Shown here in pieces: positions 1 through 7,903 of a stretch of DNA of 64,000 nucleotides (the first letter of the stretch is position 1; every line of letters starts with the position of its first letter). The notes under the pieces are model-generated. The model did no database searches. It saw only the letters and a program-made list of their open reading frames with translations, and was not told the origin of the DNA. Made by a program: the position numbers and the translations under genes. The stretch spans positions 1-64,000 of the forward strand of contig NZ_NVQE01000006.1 in assembly GCF_002591975.1 (NCBI RefSeq), read 5' to 3'. This DNA comes from Mycobacterium neglectum (GTDB lineage Bacteria; Actinomycetota; Actinomycetes; Mycobacteriales; Mycobacteriaceae).

Positions 1-78
1 CAGCTCGTCGACGCCCTGCGCCGACACGCTCACCCCGACACCGGCGCCGACACCAAATCTGTCGGTGCCGCCGCCTAG
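1..78 (+). CDS. C-terminal end of an unidentified protein (partial)
   Basis: The window opens inside an open frame that runs 25 codons to a TAG at 76-78. The visible tail is polar and then alanine-rich (ending SVGAAA) with no recognisable domain, so the family cannot be named. It is followed by about 120 bp without a gene before the 3' end of the convergent TRIC-family gene. It could be spurious, but the short clean convergent gap suggests a true gene end. Confidence 0.4.
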   Translation, partial: QLVDALRRHAHPDTGADTKSVGAAA

Positions 79-198
79 AGTTCATCGTGGATCGTCACCC
101 AAATTCCACGCGACTCGGGACATGCTCCGTGGTTGACACGAAGCAGATAAGTCATCAGAAGAGCATCCGAGGTTAGCCCGAATTTCGGATGCGCCCTC

Positions 199-834
199 TC
201 ACTCGTAGTGGCGGTAGCCCGGCGCCTGTGGTGCGTGCAGGTCGAAACGAATGCCGACCACGCGGATGGCGAAGCAAACCAGAGCTGCACCGAGCGCGGC
301 TATTGTCCCGTGGTAGCCGAAGCTGTTGGCCGCTGCCGCGCAGCCCGCCCCTGCGAGTGCCGGGATCGCGTAGAGCTCGCTACGAAGCACTGTGGGGATC
401 CGGCCGATCAGCACGTCGCGAATGGTGCCGCCCCCCACGGCCGTGATCGCACCGACGAGGATCGCCTGCACCACACCGAATCCCATATCGAGGGCCTTAT
501 AGGCACCTAGCACCGCAAAGACGCTCAACCCGATGGCATCGAGAACATTGATAACGGTGGCCAGTCGGTCGAGAACACGGCTGAGCGCAAAGGCAATCAG
601 GCCGCCTGCCGACGCGAGTGCCAAGTAGCGCCAGTCCACGAAGGTGGCCGGTGGCAGCGCATCGAGCAGTACATCACGGATGGTGCCACCGCCAAGGCCG
701 GTGAACATGCCCAGCGTGACGACACCGACAATGTCCAGGCGTTCGGCGCGTACCGCGGTCAGCGCGCCGTTGAGCGCGAATGCGAAGGTACCGACGAGAT
801 CGAGAACCAACCACAACGGCGATTCAGTCAACAT
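199..834 (-). CDS. TRIC-type (UPF0126/YadS family) membrane protein, probable cation channel
   Basis: A 211-residue integral membrane protein made of two homologous halves of about three hydrophobic segments each. Each half carries the family signature: a glycine triplet followed by TIRDVL (TGLGGGTIRDVL near residue 45, TAVGGGTIRDVL near residue 130). Prokaryotic members of this family form trimeric K+/Na+-permeable channels, so a small-cation channel in the plasma membrane is likely. Start is ATG at 834. The gene lies 64 bp downstream of fadD17 on the same strand, but no functional link to sterol metabolism is evident; it may be read through from the fadE26-fadE27-fadD17 transcript. Confidence 0.85.
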   Translation of the reverse strand: MLTESPLWLVLDLVGTFAFALNGALTAVRAERLDIVGVVTLGMFTGLGGGTIRDVLLDALPPATFVDWRYLALASAGGLIAFALSRVLDRLATVINVLDAIGLSVFAVLGAYKALDMGFGVVQAILVGAITAVGGGTIRDVLIGRIPTVLRSELYAIPALAGAGCAAAANSFGYHGTIAALGAALVCFAIRVVGIRFDLHAPQAPGYRHYE

Positions 835-898
835 GACAGAGGTATACCGCGGGCGGTTTGCTCAGCGGCGTCCCGCATCGCACTTTCTGATCGGGCCG

Positions 899-2419
899 TC
901 AGTGACTGATCGGGAACACGGGATCGTTGCAGGTGGTCCCCTCGGCCTGCAGCTGGCGCTTGATCACCTTGAACGTCTCGGTGCGCGGCAGGTCGGTGCC
1001 CACTCGCACGAACGACGGCCACTGCTTGGGGCCGAGGTCGGTCTGTTCGGCGAGGAATGCGCGGAACTGCTCCGGGTCGAACGACGCGCCGTCGGTCAGC
1101 ACCACCGCCGCCATCACCTGATCGCCGACGTCGGGCGCCGGTATCCCGTACACCGCGACTTCGACGACGTCGGGATGGCGCAACACCACCCGCTCGATCG
1201 GCGCCGAACCGAGATTCTCACCGTCGACCCGCATCCAGTCGCCGAGCCGCCCCGCGAAATACGCGTAACCGTTTTCGTCGCGATAGGCCAGATCACCGCT
1301 GTGGTACGCCCCGCCGCGCATGCGCTCGGCATCGGCTTCCGGATCGTTGTAGTAACCCTCGAAACGCCCTGCGTCAGAGGTGTTGACCAGCTCGCCGGTG
1401 ACACCTGGTGGGCAGGGTCCGCCGGTCTCGACATCGAGGATCTCGGTGCCTTCGGGCAACGGGCCCAGCGCACCAGGCGGAGTGTCGGGTGTGCGGCCGA
1501 TCGCGATACCGCCCTCGGTCGAACCGAAGCCATCCATCACCAGCGTGTCGAATCGGCGGGCGAACCGCTCGACGTCGGCTGGTGCGCCCTCGTTGCCGTA
1601 AACGGCGCGCAGCGGATTGTCGGCATCGTCGGGTTGCTCGGGAGTGGCGAGCACATAGGACAGCGGCTTGCCCACGTAGTTGGCGTACGTGGCGCCGAAG
1701 CGGCGGACATCCGGGAGGAACTGCGACGCGGAGAACTTGCGCCGCAATGCAAGTGAGCTCTGCGAGGCAAAGGCCACCGACCAGCCGACCAGCACCGCGT
1801 TGGAGTGGAAGAGCGGCATCGACACGTAGCAGATGTCACTGGGGCCCAGCTCGAACCGCTGCGTCATCATCGCGCCCGCCACGGCGACCTTGCCGTGGCT
1901 GCACTTGACCGCCTTCGGGTCGCCGCTGGTGCCCGAGGTGTAGATCAACATGAACAGGTCGGTCGGGTCAGCGGCATACCCGACGACCGGTTCGTCGGCG
2001 TGCGGCGCAACCTCGGCGGCCCACTCCGGCGAGTCGACGTCGATGTGCTCGATATCGCCGACAACAGCCGCCGAAGCCGAATCCGCCAGCACCACCTGGC
2101 AATCCGCATGGGTGACGTCGCGCTGCAATGCCGCGCCACGGCGCACCGGGTTCAGGCCCACCGGCACGATCCCGGTCAGACCCGCCGCCACCAGAACCGA
2201 CGAGAAGAACGGGGTGTTCTGCAGCAGGACGCCGACATGCGGCGGCCGGTCAGGATCCATGCGGGCGCGCAACGCCGCCGCCACCGCAGCACCGTTGGCG
2301 ATGTGCTCACGCCAGGACGTGAACGTGTCCTCGAAGTACACCCCGCGGTCTTCGACGTCGACCAGCGGTGTGATCAGCGAGGTTACGGTGGGAAGCGCGC
2401 TTCCCGTCGCCGGCTTCAA
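899..2419 (-). CDS. fadD17: Fatty-acid/steroid side-chain CoA ligase FadD17
   Basis: An acyl-AMP-forming CoA ligase of 506 residues, close to M. tuberculosis FadD17 (Rv3506) in length and context. It activates a carboxylate with ATP and CoA. The AMP-binding P-loop YTSGTSGDPKAVK is near residue 170, and the C-terminal hinge and lid YHSGDLAYRDENGYAYF and GRLGDWMRVDGENLG are intact; a lysine near the C terminus (TFKVIKRQL) fits the catalytic lysine. The start is taken as TTG at 2419, overlapping the fadE27 stop in the four bases TTGA; a longer frame reaches upstream into fadE27 but has no support. It is the third gene of the leftward fadE26-fadE27-fadD17 operon, inferred to be KstR-controlled. 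Confidence 0.9.
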   Translation of the reverse strand: MKPATGSALPTVTSLITPLVDVEDRGVYFEDTFTSWREHIANGAAVAAALRARMDPDRPPHVGVLLQNTPFFSSVLVAAGLTGIVPVGLNPVRRGAALQRDVTHADCQVVLADSASAAVVGDIEHIDVDSPEWAAEVAPHADEPVVGYAADPTDLFMLIYTSGTSGDPKAVKCSHGKVAVAGAMMTQRFELGPSDICYVSMPLFHSNAVLVGWSVAFASQSSLALRRKFSASQFLPDVRRFGATYANYVGKPLSYVLATPEQPDDADNPLRAVYGNEGAPADVERFARRFDTLVMDGFGSTEGGIAIGRTPDTPPGALGPLPEGTEILDVETGGPCPPGVTGELVNTSDAGRFEGYYNDPEADAERMRGGAYHSGDLAYRDENGYAYFAGRLGDWMRVDGENLGSAPIERVVLRHPDVVEVAVYGIPAPDVGDQVMAAVVLTDGASFDPEQFRAFLAEQTDLGPKQWPSFVRVGTDLPRTETFKVIKRQLQAEGTTCNDPVFPISH

Positions 2420-3522
2420 GCGGGGGTATCGGCCAGCTCGCGACCGATGCGGAGTAGCTGCCCGGTTGCCCCGCCGACCGCGAACTCGGTCTGCTTGGCC
2501 GCCAGGAAGTACCTGTGCACCGGGTGGTCGGTGTCGATCCCGACTCCGCCGTGAACGTGCACGGTGGTGTGGGCGACGCGATGCCCCGCCTCGGCTGCCC
2601 AGAACGCCGCCGTGTTGACCTCGACGTCGGCGGGGAGGTCCTCGGACAGCCGCCACGCTGCCTGCGTCACCGTCAGCCGCAATGCCTTGACATCGATGTA
2701 GCCGTCGGCCAGCCGCGAAGAGACGGCCTGGAAGCTGCCGATCGGTCGCTCGAACTGCTCACGCTCGCGTGCGTATTCGGACGTGAGCTCGAGTGCCCGT
2801 TCCACCACGCCGAGCTGAAAAGCGCTGCGGCCCAGTGTGCCGTGCGTGGTCAGCCAGCCGACGACAGAGTTTCCCTCGGAGTCACCCACGACTCGGTCCG
2901 CACCCAGCTCGACACCGTGCAGTTCGAGGTGCCCGACGCTGCCGTGCCCGGTGGTGCTCAGCGATTCGACGGTTACCCCGGGATCGGAGGCGGCGACCAC
3001 GAAGACCCTGGTGCCCGAATCGGTTTCGGCGGGGACGAGGAACGCGTCGGCGACGGGGCCGTAGCTGACCTGAGTGCGGCTGCCGGTCAACCGGAACCCT
3101 TCACTGCTCGCACTGGCCTGCACTGGGCCCTCACCCATCTCGCCGTCTAGCGCGACGGCCAGGATCTTCTCGCCGTTGACCGCGGGCACCGCCCACTGGA
3201 GTCGCAGCGCATCAGATCCGAACTTCGCCAGGGCGCCCGCGGCGAGCACCGCCGATTCCAGGTAGGGCACCGCAGCCATCTGCCTGCCGAGTGCGACGAG
3301 CACCGCGACCTGCTCCAGCGTTCCGAACCCACCACCGCCAAGGGACTCCGGCGCAGCCGTGGACAGGATGTCGGCTTCGATCAGCTTGTTCCACAGGGTC
3401 TTGTCGAAGCGTTCATCGAGGCCGTCGAGTTCGCGCTGGCGTTCCGGTGTGCTGACCGACTCGGTGATGGTGCGCGCCAGTCCGCCGAGATCCTCGGACG
3501 CTTCAGTCGTCTTGAAATCCAT
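2416..3522 (-). CDS. fadE27: Acyl-CoA dehydrogenase FadE27 (ChsE5-type subunit)
   Basis: A 368-residue acyl-CoA dehydrogenase subunit. In M. tuberculosis FadE26 and FadE27 (Rv3504-Rv3505, ChsE4-ChsE5) form an alpha2beta2 flavoenzyme that oxidises the CoA thioester of the cholesterol side chain; each subunit supplies part of the active site. Here the family's C-terminal fold is visible (HVHGGVGIDTDHPVHRYF near residue 335), while the N-terminal domain is shorter than in classical members. Start is ATG at 3522, with a GAGAAG Shine-Dalgarno-like stretch just upstream; the longer open frame runs into fadE26 in another phase and is rejected. The gap to fadE26 is 14 bp, and the stop overlaps the fadD17 start. 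Confidence 0.9.
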   Translation of the reverse strand: MDFKTTEASEDLGGLARTITESVSTPERQRELDGLDERFDKTLWNKLIEADILSTAAPESLGGGGFGTLEQVAVLVALGRQMAAVPYLESAVLAAGALAKFGSDALRLQWAVPAVNGEKILAVALDGEMGEGPVQASASSEGFRLTGSRTQVSYGPVADAFLVPAETDSGTRVFVVAASDPGVTVESLSTTGHGSVGHLELHGVELGADRVVGDSEGNSVVGWLTTHGTLGRSAFQLGVVERALELTSEYAREREQFERPIGSFQAVSSRLADGYIDVKALRLTVTQAAWRLSEDLPADVEVNTAAFWAAEAGHRVAHTTVHVHGGVGIDTDHPVHRYFLAAKQTEFAVGGATGQLLRIGRELADTPA

Positions 3523-3536
3523 TGTCTTCTCAGTCC

Positions 3537-4718
3537 TTACCGATTGACCCTGGGCAGGCCGAGCGCGACCATGCCGATGATGTCGCGCTGAATCTCGTTG
3601 GTGCCGCCACCGAAGGTGAGGATCAGGCATGAGCGATGCATGCGTTCGATACGGCCCCGCAGCAGCGCGCCGGGGGTGTTCGTGCGCAGGGTGGCAGCGG
3701 TGCCGAGCACCTCCATCAGCAGCCGGTAGGCCTCCGTGGCCAGTTCGGTGCCGTAGACCTTCGCGGCCGACGCGTCGGCGGGTGAGGGCGCGGTATCCGT
3801 GGCGGAGGCGAGCTCCCAGTTGATGAGCTTGAGCACCTCGGCCTTGGCATGTACCCGCGCCAGGTTCAGCTGCACCCACTCGGAATCGATCAGGCGCCTG
3901 CCGTGAGCATCCTTCGTGTTCTGCGCCCACTCGCGGACACCGTCGAGCGCCGAGAAGATCGGCTGCGCGGACACCAGTGCGACGCGCTCGTGGTTGAGCT
4001 GGTTGGTGACCAGCTTCCAGCCCGCGTTCTCCTCACCGACAAGGCTGGAAGTCGGCACCCGCACATCCTGGTAATAGGTGGCGCTGGTGTCGACGCCTGC
4101 CATCGTGTGCACCGGAGTCCACGAGAAGCCCTCCGCCGTCGTCGGCACGATGAGCATGGAGATGCCGCGGTGTTTCTTGGCGTCGGGGTTGGTGCGCACC
4201 GCGAGCCAGACATAGTCGGCGTAAGCGATCAGGCTGGTCCACATCTTCTGACCGTTGATCACGTAGTCGTCGCCGTCGCGCACCGCCGTGGTCCGCAGCG
4301 CGGCCAGATCGGTGCCGGCACCTGGCTCGGAGTATCCGATAGCGAAGTGCAATTCGCCGGCGGCGATCTTGGGCAGGAAGAACTTCTTCTGCTCCTCGGT
4401 ACCGAAATGCATGATCGTCGGTGCGACGCTGTTGATCGTCAGGAACGGTACGGGGACGTTCGCGATCGAGGCCTCGTCGTTGAAGATCAGCCCGTCCATC
4501 GGCGGGCGCGCCTGACCGCCGTACTCCTTGGGCCACGACAGTGTCAGCCAGCCGTCCTTGCCCATCTGGGCGACGGTGTCGCGGTAGACGTTGCCCCGGC
4601 CCATCTCTCCGTCGCTGGAGGCCAGCGCCTCAGCGCGCTCGGGGGTCATCAGCTTGGCGAAGTACGACCGCAACTCGCGGCGCAACTCCTCCTGCTCTGG
4701 GGTGTAGCCGATCCGCAT
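3537..4718 (-). CDS. fadE26: Acyl-CoA dehydrogenase FadE26 (ChsE4-type subunit)
   Basis: A 393-residue acyl-CoA dehydrogenase, partner of FadE27 in the steroid side-chain dehydrogenase. Family features include FAIGYSEPGAGTDLAALRT near residue 125 (FAD/substrate loop), the central beta domain with GQKMWTS, and the C-terminal signature LTFGGGTNEIQRDII that closes over FAD. Start is ATG at 4718. It is the first gene of the leftward operon; its start lies 82 bp from a KstR-type palindrome at 4800-4813, shared with the rightward fdxD-hsd4A unit. Assignment rests on sequence recall plus exact synteny with Rv3504-Rv3506. Confidence 0.92.
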   Translation of the reverse strand: MRIGYTPEQEELRRELRSYFAKLMTPERAEALASSDGEMGRGNVYRDTVAQMGKDGWLTLSWPKEYGGQARPPMDGLIFNDEASIANVPVPFLTINSVAPTIMHFGTEEQKKFFLPKIAAGELHFAIGYSEPGAGTDLAALRTTAVRDGDDYVINGQKMWTSLIAYADYVWLAVRTNPDAKKHRGISMLIVPTTAEGFSWTPVHTMAGVDTSATYYQDVRVPTSSLVGEENAGWKLVTNQLNHERVALVSAQPIFSALDGVREWAQNTKDAHGRRLIDSEWVQLNLARVHAKAEVLKLINWELASATDTAPSPADASAAKVYGTELATEAYRLLMEVLGTAATLRTNTPGALLRGRIERMHRSCLILTFGGGTNEIQRDIIGMVALGLPRVNR

Positions 4719-4799
4719 CGTCTTGTCCTAACTTCTCTAAGTGGCACCCGTACGTGCACCCAGGCTCGAACCGAAGTCCAGCCCGACTTCACTCCCGGT

Positions 4800-4813
4800 T
4801 GTAACACGTTCTA
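4800..4813. promoter_or_regulatory. KstR-type operator between fadE26 and fdxD
   Basis: The sequence TGTAACACGTTCTA fits the KstR consensus TNNAACNNGTTNNA at all fixed positions. It lies in the 160-bp divergent gap between fadE26 and fdxD, so one bound KstR dimer could repress both directions. KstR is the TetR-family repressor of the mycobacterial cholesterol regulon, relieved by steroid CoA thioesters; binding here is inferred. Confidence 0.85.
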
Positions 4814-4878
4814 GTCTTGGGGTCCAGGCCGGTGCCACACTGGCTGCGCAAAGTAGCCCTGAGCGCGAGGAGTGCGTG

Positions 4879-5070
4879 ATGCGAGTGGAAGTGGACCGTG
4901 ACCGTTGTGAAGGCAACGCCGTATGTGTCGGAATTGCCCCCGACCTGTTCGATCTTGACGACGAGGATTACGCCGTAGTCAAGGCTGACCCCGTACCGGA
5001 CGACCAGGAGGACCTGGCGGAGCAGTCGATCGCCGAGTGCCCGCGAGCAGCCCTGATCCGCAGAGACTAG
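4879..5070 (+). CDS. fdxD: Small 3Fe-4S-type ferredoxin FdxD
   Basis: A 63-residue ferredoxin. The cluster ligands read C-EGNAV-C near residues 10-16, then ECPRAAL near residue 54; an asparagine sits where a 4Fe-4S protein would have its second cysteine, the pattern of mycobacterial 3Fe-4S-type ferredoxins. It carries electrons to redox partners, possibly P450s or dehydrogenases of sterol catabolism. Start is ATG at 4879 after a GCGAGGAG ribosome site; an in-frame GTG three bases upstream is less well placed. It is the first gene of the rightward unit, 12 bp before hsd4A, and corresponds to Rv3503c. Confidence 0.9.
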   Translation: MRVEVDRDRCEGNAVCVGIAPDLFDLDDEDYAVVKADPVPDDQEDLAEQSIAECPRAALIRRD

Positions 5071-5082
5071 AGGTATTCATAA

Positions 5083-6003
5083 ATGACTGCAGATGCGACT
5101 GATCTTTCCGGCCTGGTCGCGGTGGTGACCGGTGCCGCCGCGGGTTTGGGCCGCGCCGAGGCCATCGGCTTGGCGCGCGCGGGAGCCACGGTGGTGGTCA
5201 ACGACATCGCCGGCGCGTTGGACCGCTCCGACGTGATCGACGAGATCGTCGCGGCAGGCTCCAAGGCGGTTTCGGTCGCCGGTGACATCAGCGCGCGGTC
5301 GACTGCCGACGAGCTGGTGTCCACCGCCGACGGCCTGGGTGGCTTGAGCATCGTGGTCAACAATGCGGGCATCACGCGCGACCGCATGCTGTTCAACATG
5401 ACCGACGAGGACTGGGATGCGGTCATCGCCGTCCACCTGCGCGGTCACTTTCTATTGACCCGCAACGCGGCGACGTATTGGAGGAGTAAAGCCAAGGCGG
5501 CCGGAGGAGACGGGGCGGGCCAGGTGTACGGCCGCGTCATCAATACGTCGTCGGAGGCGGGGCTGGTTGGACCCGTCGGTCAGGCGAATTACGGCGCCGC
5601 CAAGGCCGGCATCACTGCGCTGACCCTGACGATGGCGCGTGCCCTGGAGCGGTACGGCGTCCGGGCCAACGCGATCGCACCGCGCGCCCGCACGGCGATG
5701 ACGGCCGACGTGTTCGGCGAGGCGCCGGAACTGGCCGAGGGGCAGATCGACTCGCTGTCGCCCGAGCATGTCGTCACATTGGTGAACTTCCTGGCGTCGC
5801 CTGCCGCGAAAGACGTCAACGGACAGCTCTTCATCGTCTACGGTCCTACCGTGACGCTTGTGGCGGCGCCGACGGTAGAGGCTCAGTTCAGCGCGCTGGA
5901 CGACGCCTGGAAACCTGCGGACCTGTCAATAACGTTGCAGAACTACTTTGCTGAACGCGACTCCGATGCGAATTTCGCAGCGACTGACATTATGAATTCA
6001 TAA
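5083..6003 (+). CDS. hsd4A: Short-chain dehydrogenase Hsd4A (steroid / 3-hydroxyacyl-CoA dehydrogenase)
   Basis: A 306-residue SDR matching Rv3502c. The cofactor motif TGAAAGLGRAEAIG is near residue 17, NNAG near 90, and the catalytic set S-S-E-A-G then Y-G-A-A-K near 150-170. In mycobacteria this enzyme acts as a 17-beta-hydroxysteroid dehydrogenase and as a 3-hydroxyacyl-CoA dehydrogenase in sterol side-chain beta-oxidation. A C-terminal extension of about 70 residues follows the SDR core, as in hydroxyacyl-CoA-type members. Start ATG at 5083 follows AGAGG. It is 12 bp downstream of fdxD and 271 bp upstream of yrbE4A. Confidence 0.9.
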   Translation: MTADATDLSGLVAVVTGAAAGLGRAEAIGLARAGATVVVNDIAGALDRSDVIDEIVAAGSKAVSVAGDISARSTADELVSTADGLGGLSIVVNNAGITRDRMLFNMTDEDWDAVIAVHLRGHFLLTRNAATYWRSKAKAAGGDGAGQVYGRVINTSSEAGLVGPVGQANYGAAKAGITALTLTMARALERYGVRANAIAPRARTAMTADVFGEAPELAEGQIDSLSPEHVVTLVNFLASPAAKDVNGQLFIVYGPTVTLVAAPTVEAQFSALDDAWKPADLSITLQNYFAERDSDANFAATDIMNS

Positions 6004-6039
6004 GGTTGACCAATCTTCGTCGATGGCAACCCGGGCGGC

Positions 6040-6053
6040 TAGAACACGTTCTA
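6040..6053. promoter_or_regulatory. KstR-type operator 1 upstream of yrbE4A
   Basis: TAGAACACGTTCTA fits the KstR consensus TNNAACNNGTTNNA exactly and extends as a near-perfect palindrome (CTAGAACACGTTCTAG). It lies in the 271-bp gap between hsd4A and yrbE4A, showing that the mce4 transporter genes probably have their own KstR-controlled promoter besides the one upstream of fdxD. Confidence 0.88.
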
Positions 6054-6128
6054 GCATGGTCTGCATCACACCGCCTCTGAACAGGGCTGATGTAACAATT
6101 TGGACCATTTTTCGAGTTCTTTGACACT

Positions 6129-6142
6129 GTGAACGTGTTCTA
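6129..6142. promoter_or_regulatory. KstR-type operator 2 upstream of yrbE4A
   Basis: GTGAACGTGTTCTA matches the KstR consensus except that the first T is G. It lies 75 bp downstream of the perfect site at 6040-6053 and 133 bp before the yrbE4A start. The 89-bp centre-to-centre spacing is about 8.5 helical turns, so the two dimers would not sit on the same face. Confidence 0.7.
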
Positions 6143-6274
6143 GTTAGTATGATCCGGCTCACTAAGAGCAGTGCTTAAACCAGGGGTGTACGGCCCGCGG
6201 CCGCGACGAGATGCGAAGTATTCGCCAACGCGAGCGTGTGCCGACCGCCCCGCTTCGAGAAATGGAGCCCGAGG

Positions 6275-7036
6275 TTGATCGAACAACTCGCGGCACCGAC
6301 TCGGGCCGTGGGTGGCTTTTTCGAAATGTCCTTGGATACTTTCGTCAAGATCTTCCGGCGCCCCTTTCAGCTCCGCGAGTACCTCGACCAGACCTGGATG
6401 ATCGCGCGGGTTGCGCTCATCCCGACGCTGCTGATCTCGATTCCGTTCACTGTGCTTGTCGCGTTCACCCTCAATGTTCTGCTGCGAGAGATCGGCGCCG
6501 CGGACTTGTCCGGCTCCGGTACCGCGTTCGGCACGGTGACGCAGCTGGGTCCGATCTCCACGGTGCTCGTCATCGCCGGCGCAGGCGCGACGGCGATCTG
6601 CGCCGACCTGGGTGCCCGCACCGTCCGTGAAGAGATCGACGCCATGCGGGTGCTCGGCATCGATCCCATTCAGCGGCTTGTGGTGCCTCGCGTGCTGGCG
6701 TCGACCACCGTCGCGCTGCTTCTCAATGGTCTGGTGATCGCAATCGGCCTGACCGGCGGGTACGTCTTCTCCGTGCTCCTGCAGGGGGTGAACCCAGGCG
6801 CGTTCATCAACGGTCTGACCATTTTGACCGGGCTGGGCGAGTTGGTGATCTCAGAAGTCAAGGCGCTGTTGTTCGGTGTGATGGCTGGCCTTGTCGGCTG
6901 CTATCGCGGCCTCACTGTCAAAGGCGGACCCAAGGGCGTCGGAGAGGCCGTCAACGAGACCGTCATCTATGCCTTCATCTGCCTGTTCGTCATCAACGTG
7001 CTGATGACTGCAATCGGCGTTCGGGTCCTCCACTGA
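6275..7036 (+). CDS. yrbE4A: YrbE4A, MlaE-type permease of the Mce4 importer
   Basis: A permease of 253 residues with five to six hydrophobic segments, paired with YrbE4B to form the membrane core of the Mce4 cholesterol importer. The MlaE-family signature GARTVREEIDAMRVLGIDP is near residue 125. I place the start at TTG 6275, giving LIEQLAAPTRAVGGFFEMS, which matches the start and length (about 254 residues) of M. tuberculosis Rv3501c and follows a purine-rich GAGCCCGAGG. A GTG at 6236 would add 13 residues unlike the family. The stop overlaps the yrbE4B ATG in TGATG. Confidence 0.92.
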   Translation: MIEQLAAPTRAVGGFFEMSLDTFVKIFRRPFQLREYLDQTWMIARVALIPTLLISIPFTVLVAFTLNVLLREIGAADLSGSGTAFGTVTQLGPISTVLVIAGAGATAICADLGARTVREEIDAMRVLGIDPIQRLVVPRVLASTTVALLLNGLVIAIGLTGGYVFSVLLQGVNPGAFINGLTILTGLGELVISEVKALLFGVMAGLVGCYRGLTVKGGPKGVGEAVNETVIYAFICLFVINVLMTAIGVRVLH

Positions 7037-7890
7037 TGAGCCAGATCGGAAACTACGACATGACGCTCCGGATGCGGCGGGCGTTCGGTTGGCTGCCACG
7101 CGCCGTCGACACCTTTGGCGAGCAGGCGTTGTTTTACGCCGAATCGATCCGGTACATGCCAAACGCCGTGCGGCGCTACGGCAAAGAGACGATCCGCAAC
7201 ATCGCCGAGATGACGATGGGCACCGGCGCGCTGGTGATGATCGGCGGCACGGTGGGTGTCGCGGCCTTCCTGACGCTGGCCTCCGGCGGTGTCATCGCGG
7301 TGCAGGGCTACGAGTCACTCGGCAACATCGGCATCGAGGCGCTGACCGGCTTCCTGTCCGCCTACCTCAACGTGCGCATCGTCGCGCCGATCATCGCGGG
7401 CATCGCGCTCGCCGCCACCATCGGCGCAGGCACCACCGCCCAACTGGGCGCGATGCGCATCGCCGAGGAGATCGACGCCGTCGAAGCGATGGCCGTGCAC
7501 TCGGTGTCCTACCTGGTCTCCACTCGACTGGTCGCCGGCATGATCGCGATCATCCCGCTCTACTCGCTATCGGTGCTGGCCGCGTTCTTCTCGGCCCGCA
7601 CGATCACCGTCTACGTCAACGGACAGTCCGGCGGACTGTACGACCACTACTTCAACACGTTCCTGATACCGACAGATCTGTTGTGGTCCTTCGCTCAGGC
7701 CATCGTGATGGCGATCGCCGTGATGCTGGTACACACCTACTACGGCTTCAATGCATCCGGCGGACCCGTCGGGGTGGGTATTGCTGTGGGCAAGGCGGTT
7801 CGGACGTCGCTGATCGTCGTTGTCATCATCACTTTGTTCATCTCCTTGGCCGTGTACGGGGCCACCGGAAACTTCAACCTGTCGGGTTAG
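7036..7890 (+). CDS. yrbE4B: YrbE4B, MlaE-type permease of the Mce4 importer
   Basis: A 284-residue permease, second membrane subunit of the Mce4 system. It has the same MlaE-type core as YrbE4A, with LGAMRIAEEIDAVEAMAV near residue 140, the segment thought to contact the ATPase (MceG, encoded elsewhere). Multiple glycine/alanine-rich transmembrane stretches fill the rest. Translationally coupled to yrbE4A and 13 bp before mce4A. Corresponds to Rv3500c. Confidence 0.93.
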   Translation: MSQIGNYDMTLRMRRAFGWLPRAVDTFGEQALFYAESIRYMPNAVRRYGKETIRNIAEMTMGTGALVMIGGTVGVAAFLTLASGGVIAVQGYESLGNIGIEALTGFLSAYLNVRIVAPIIAGIALAATIGAGTTAQLGAMRIAEEIDAVEAMAVHSVSYLVSTRLVAGMIAIIPLYSLSVLAAFFSARTITVYVNGQSGGLYDHYFNTFLIPTDLLWSFAQAIVMAIAVMLVHTYYGFNASGGPVGVGIAVGKAVRTSLIVVVIITLFISLAVYGATGNFNLSG

Positions 7891-7903
7891 AGGAGAAAGA
7901 ATC

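Noticed and set aside
3849-4814. + strand open frame of 321 codons opposite fadE26
   Set aside because: Antisense to a firmly identified acyl-CoA dehydrogenase, with no domain and shadow composition.
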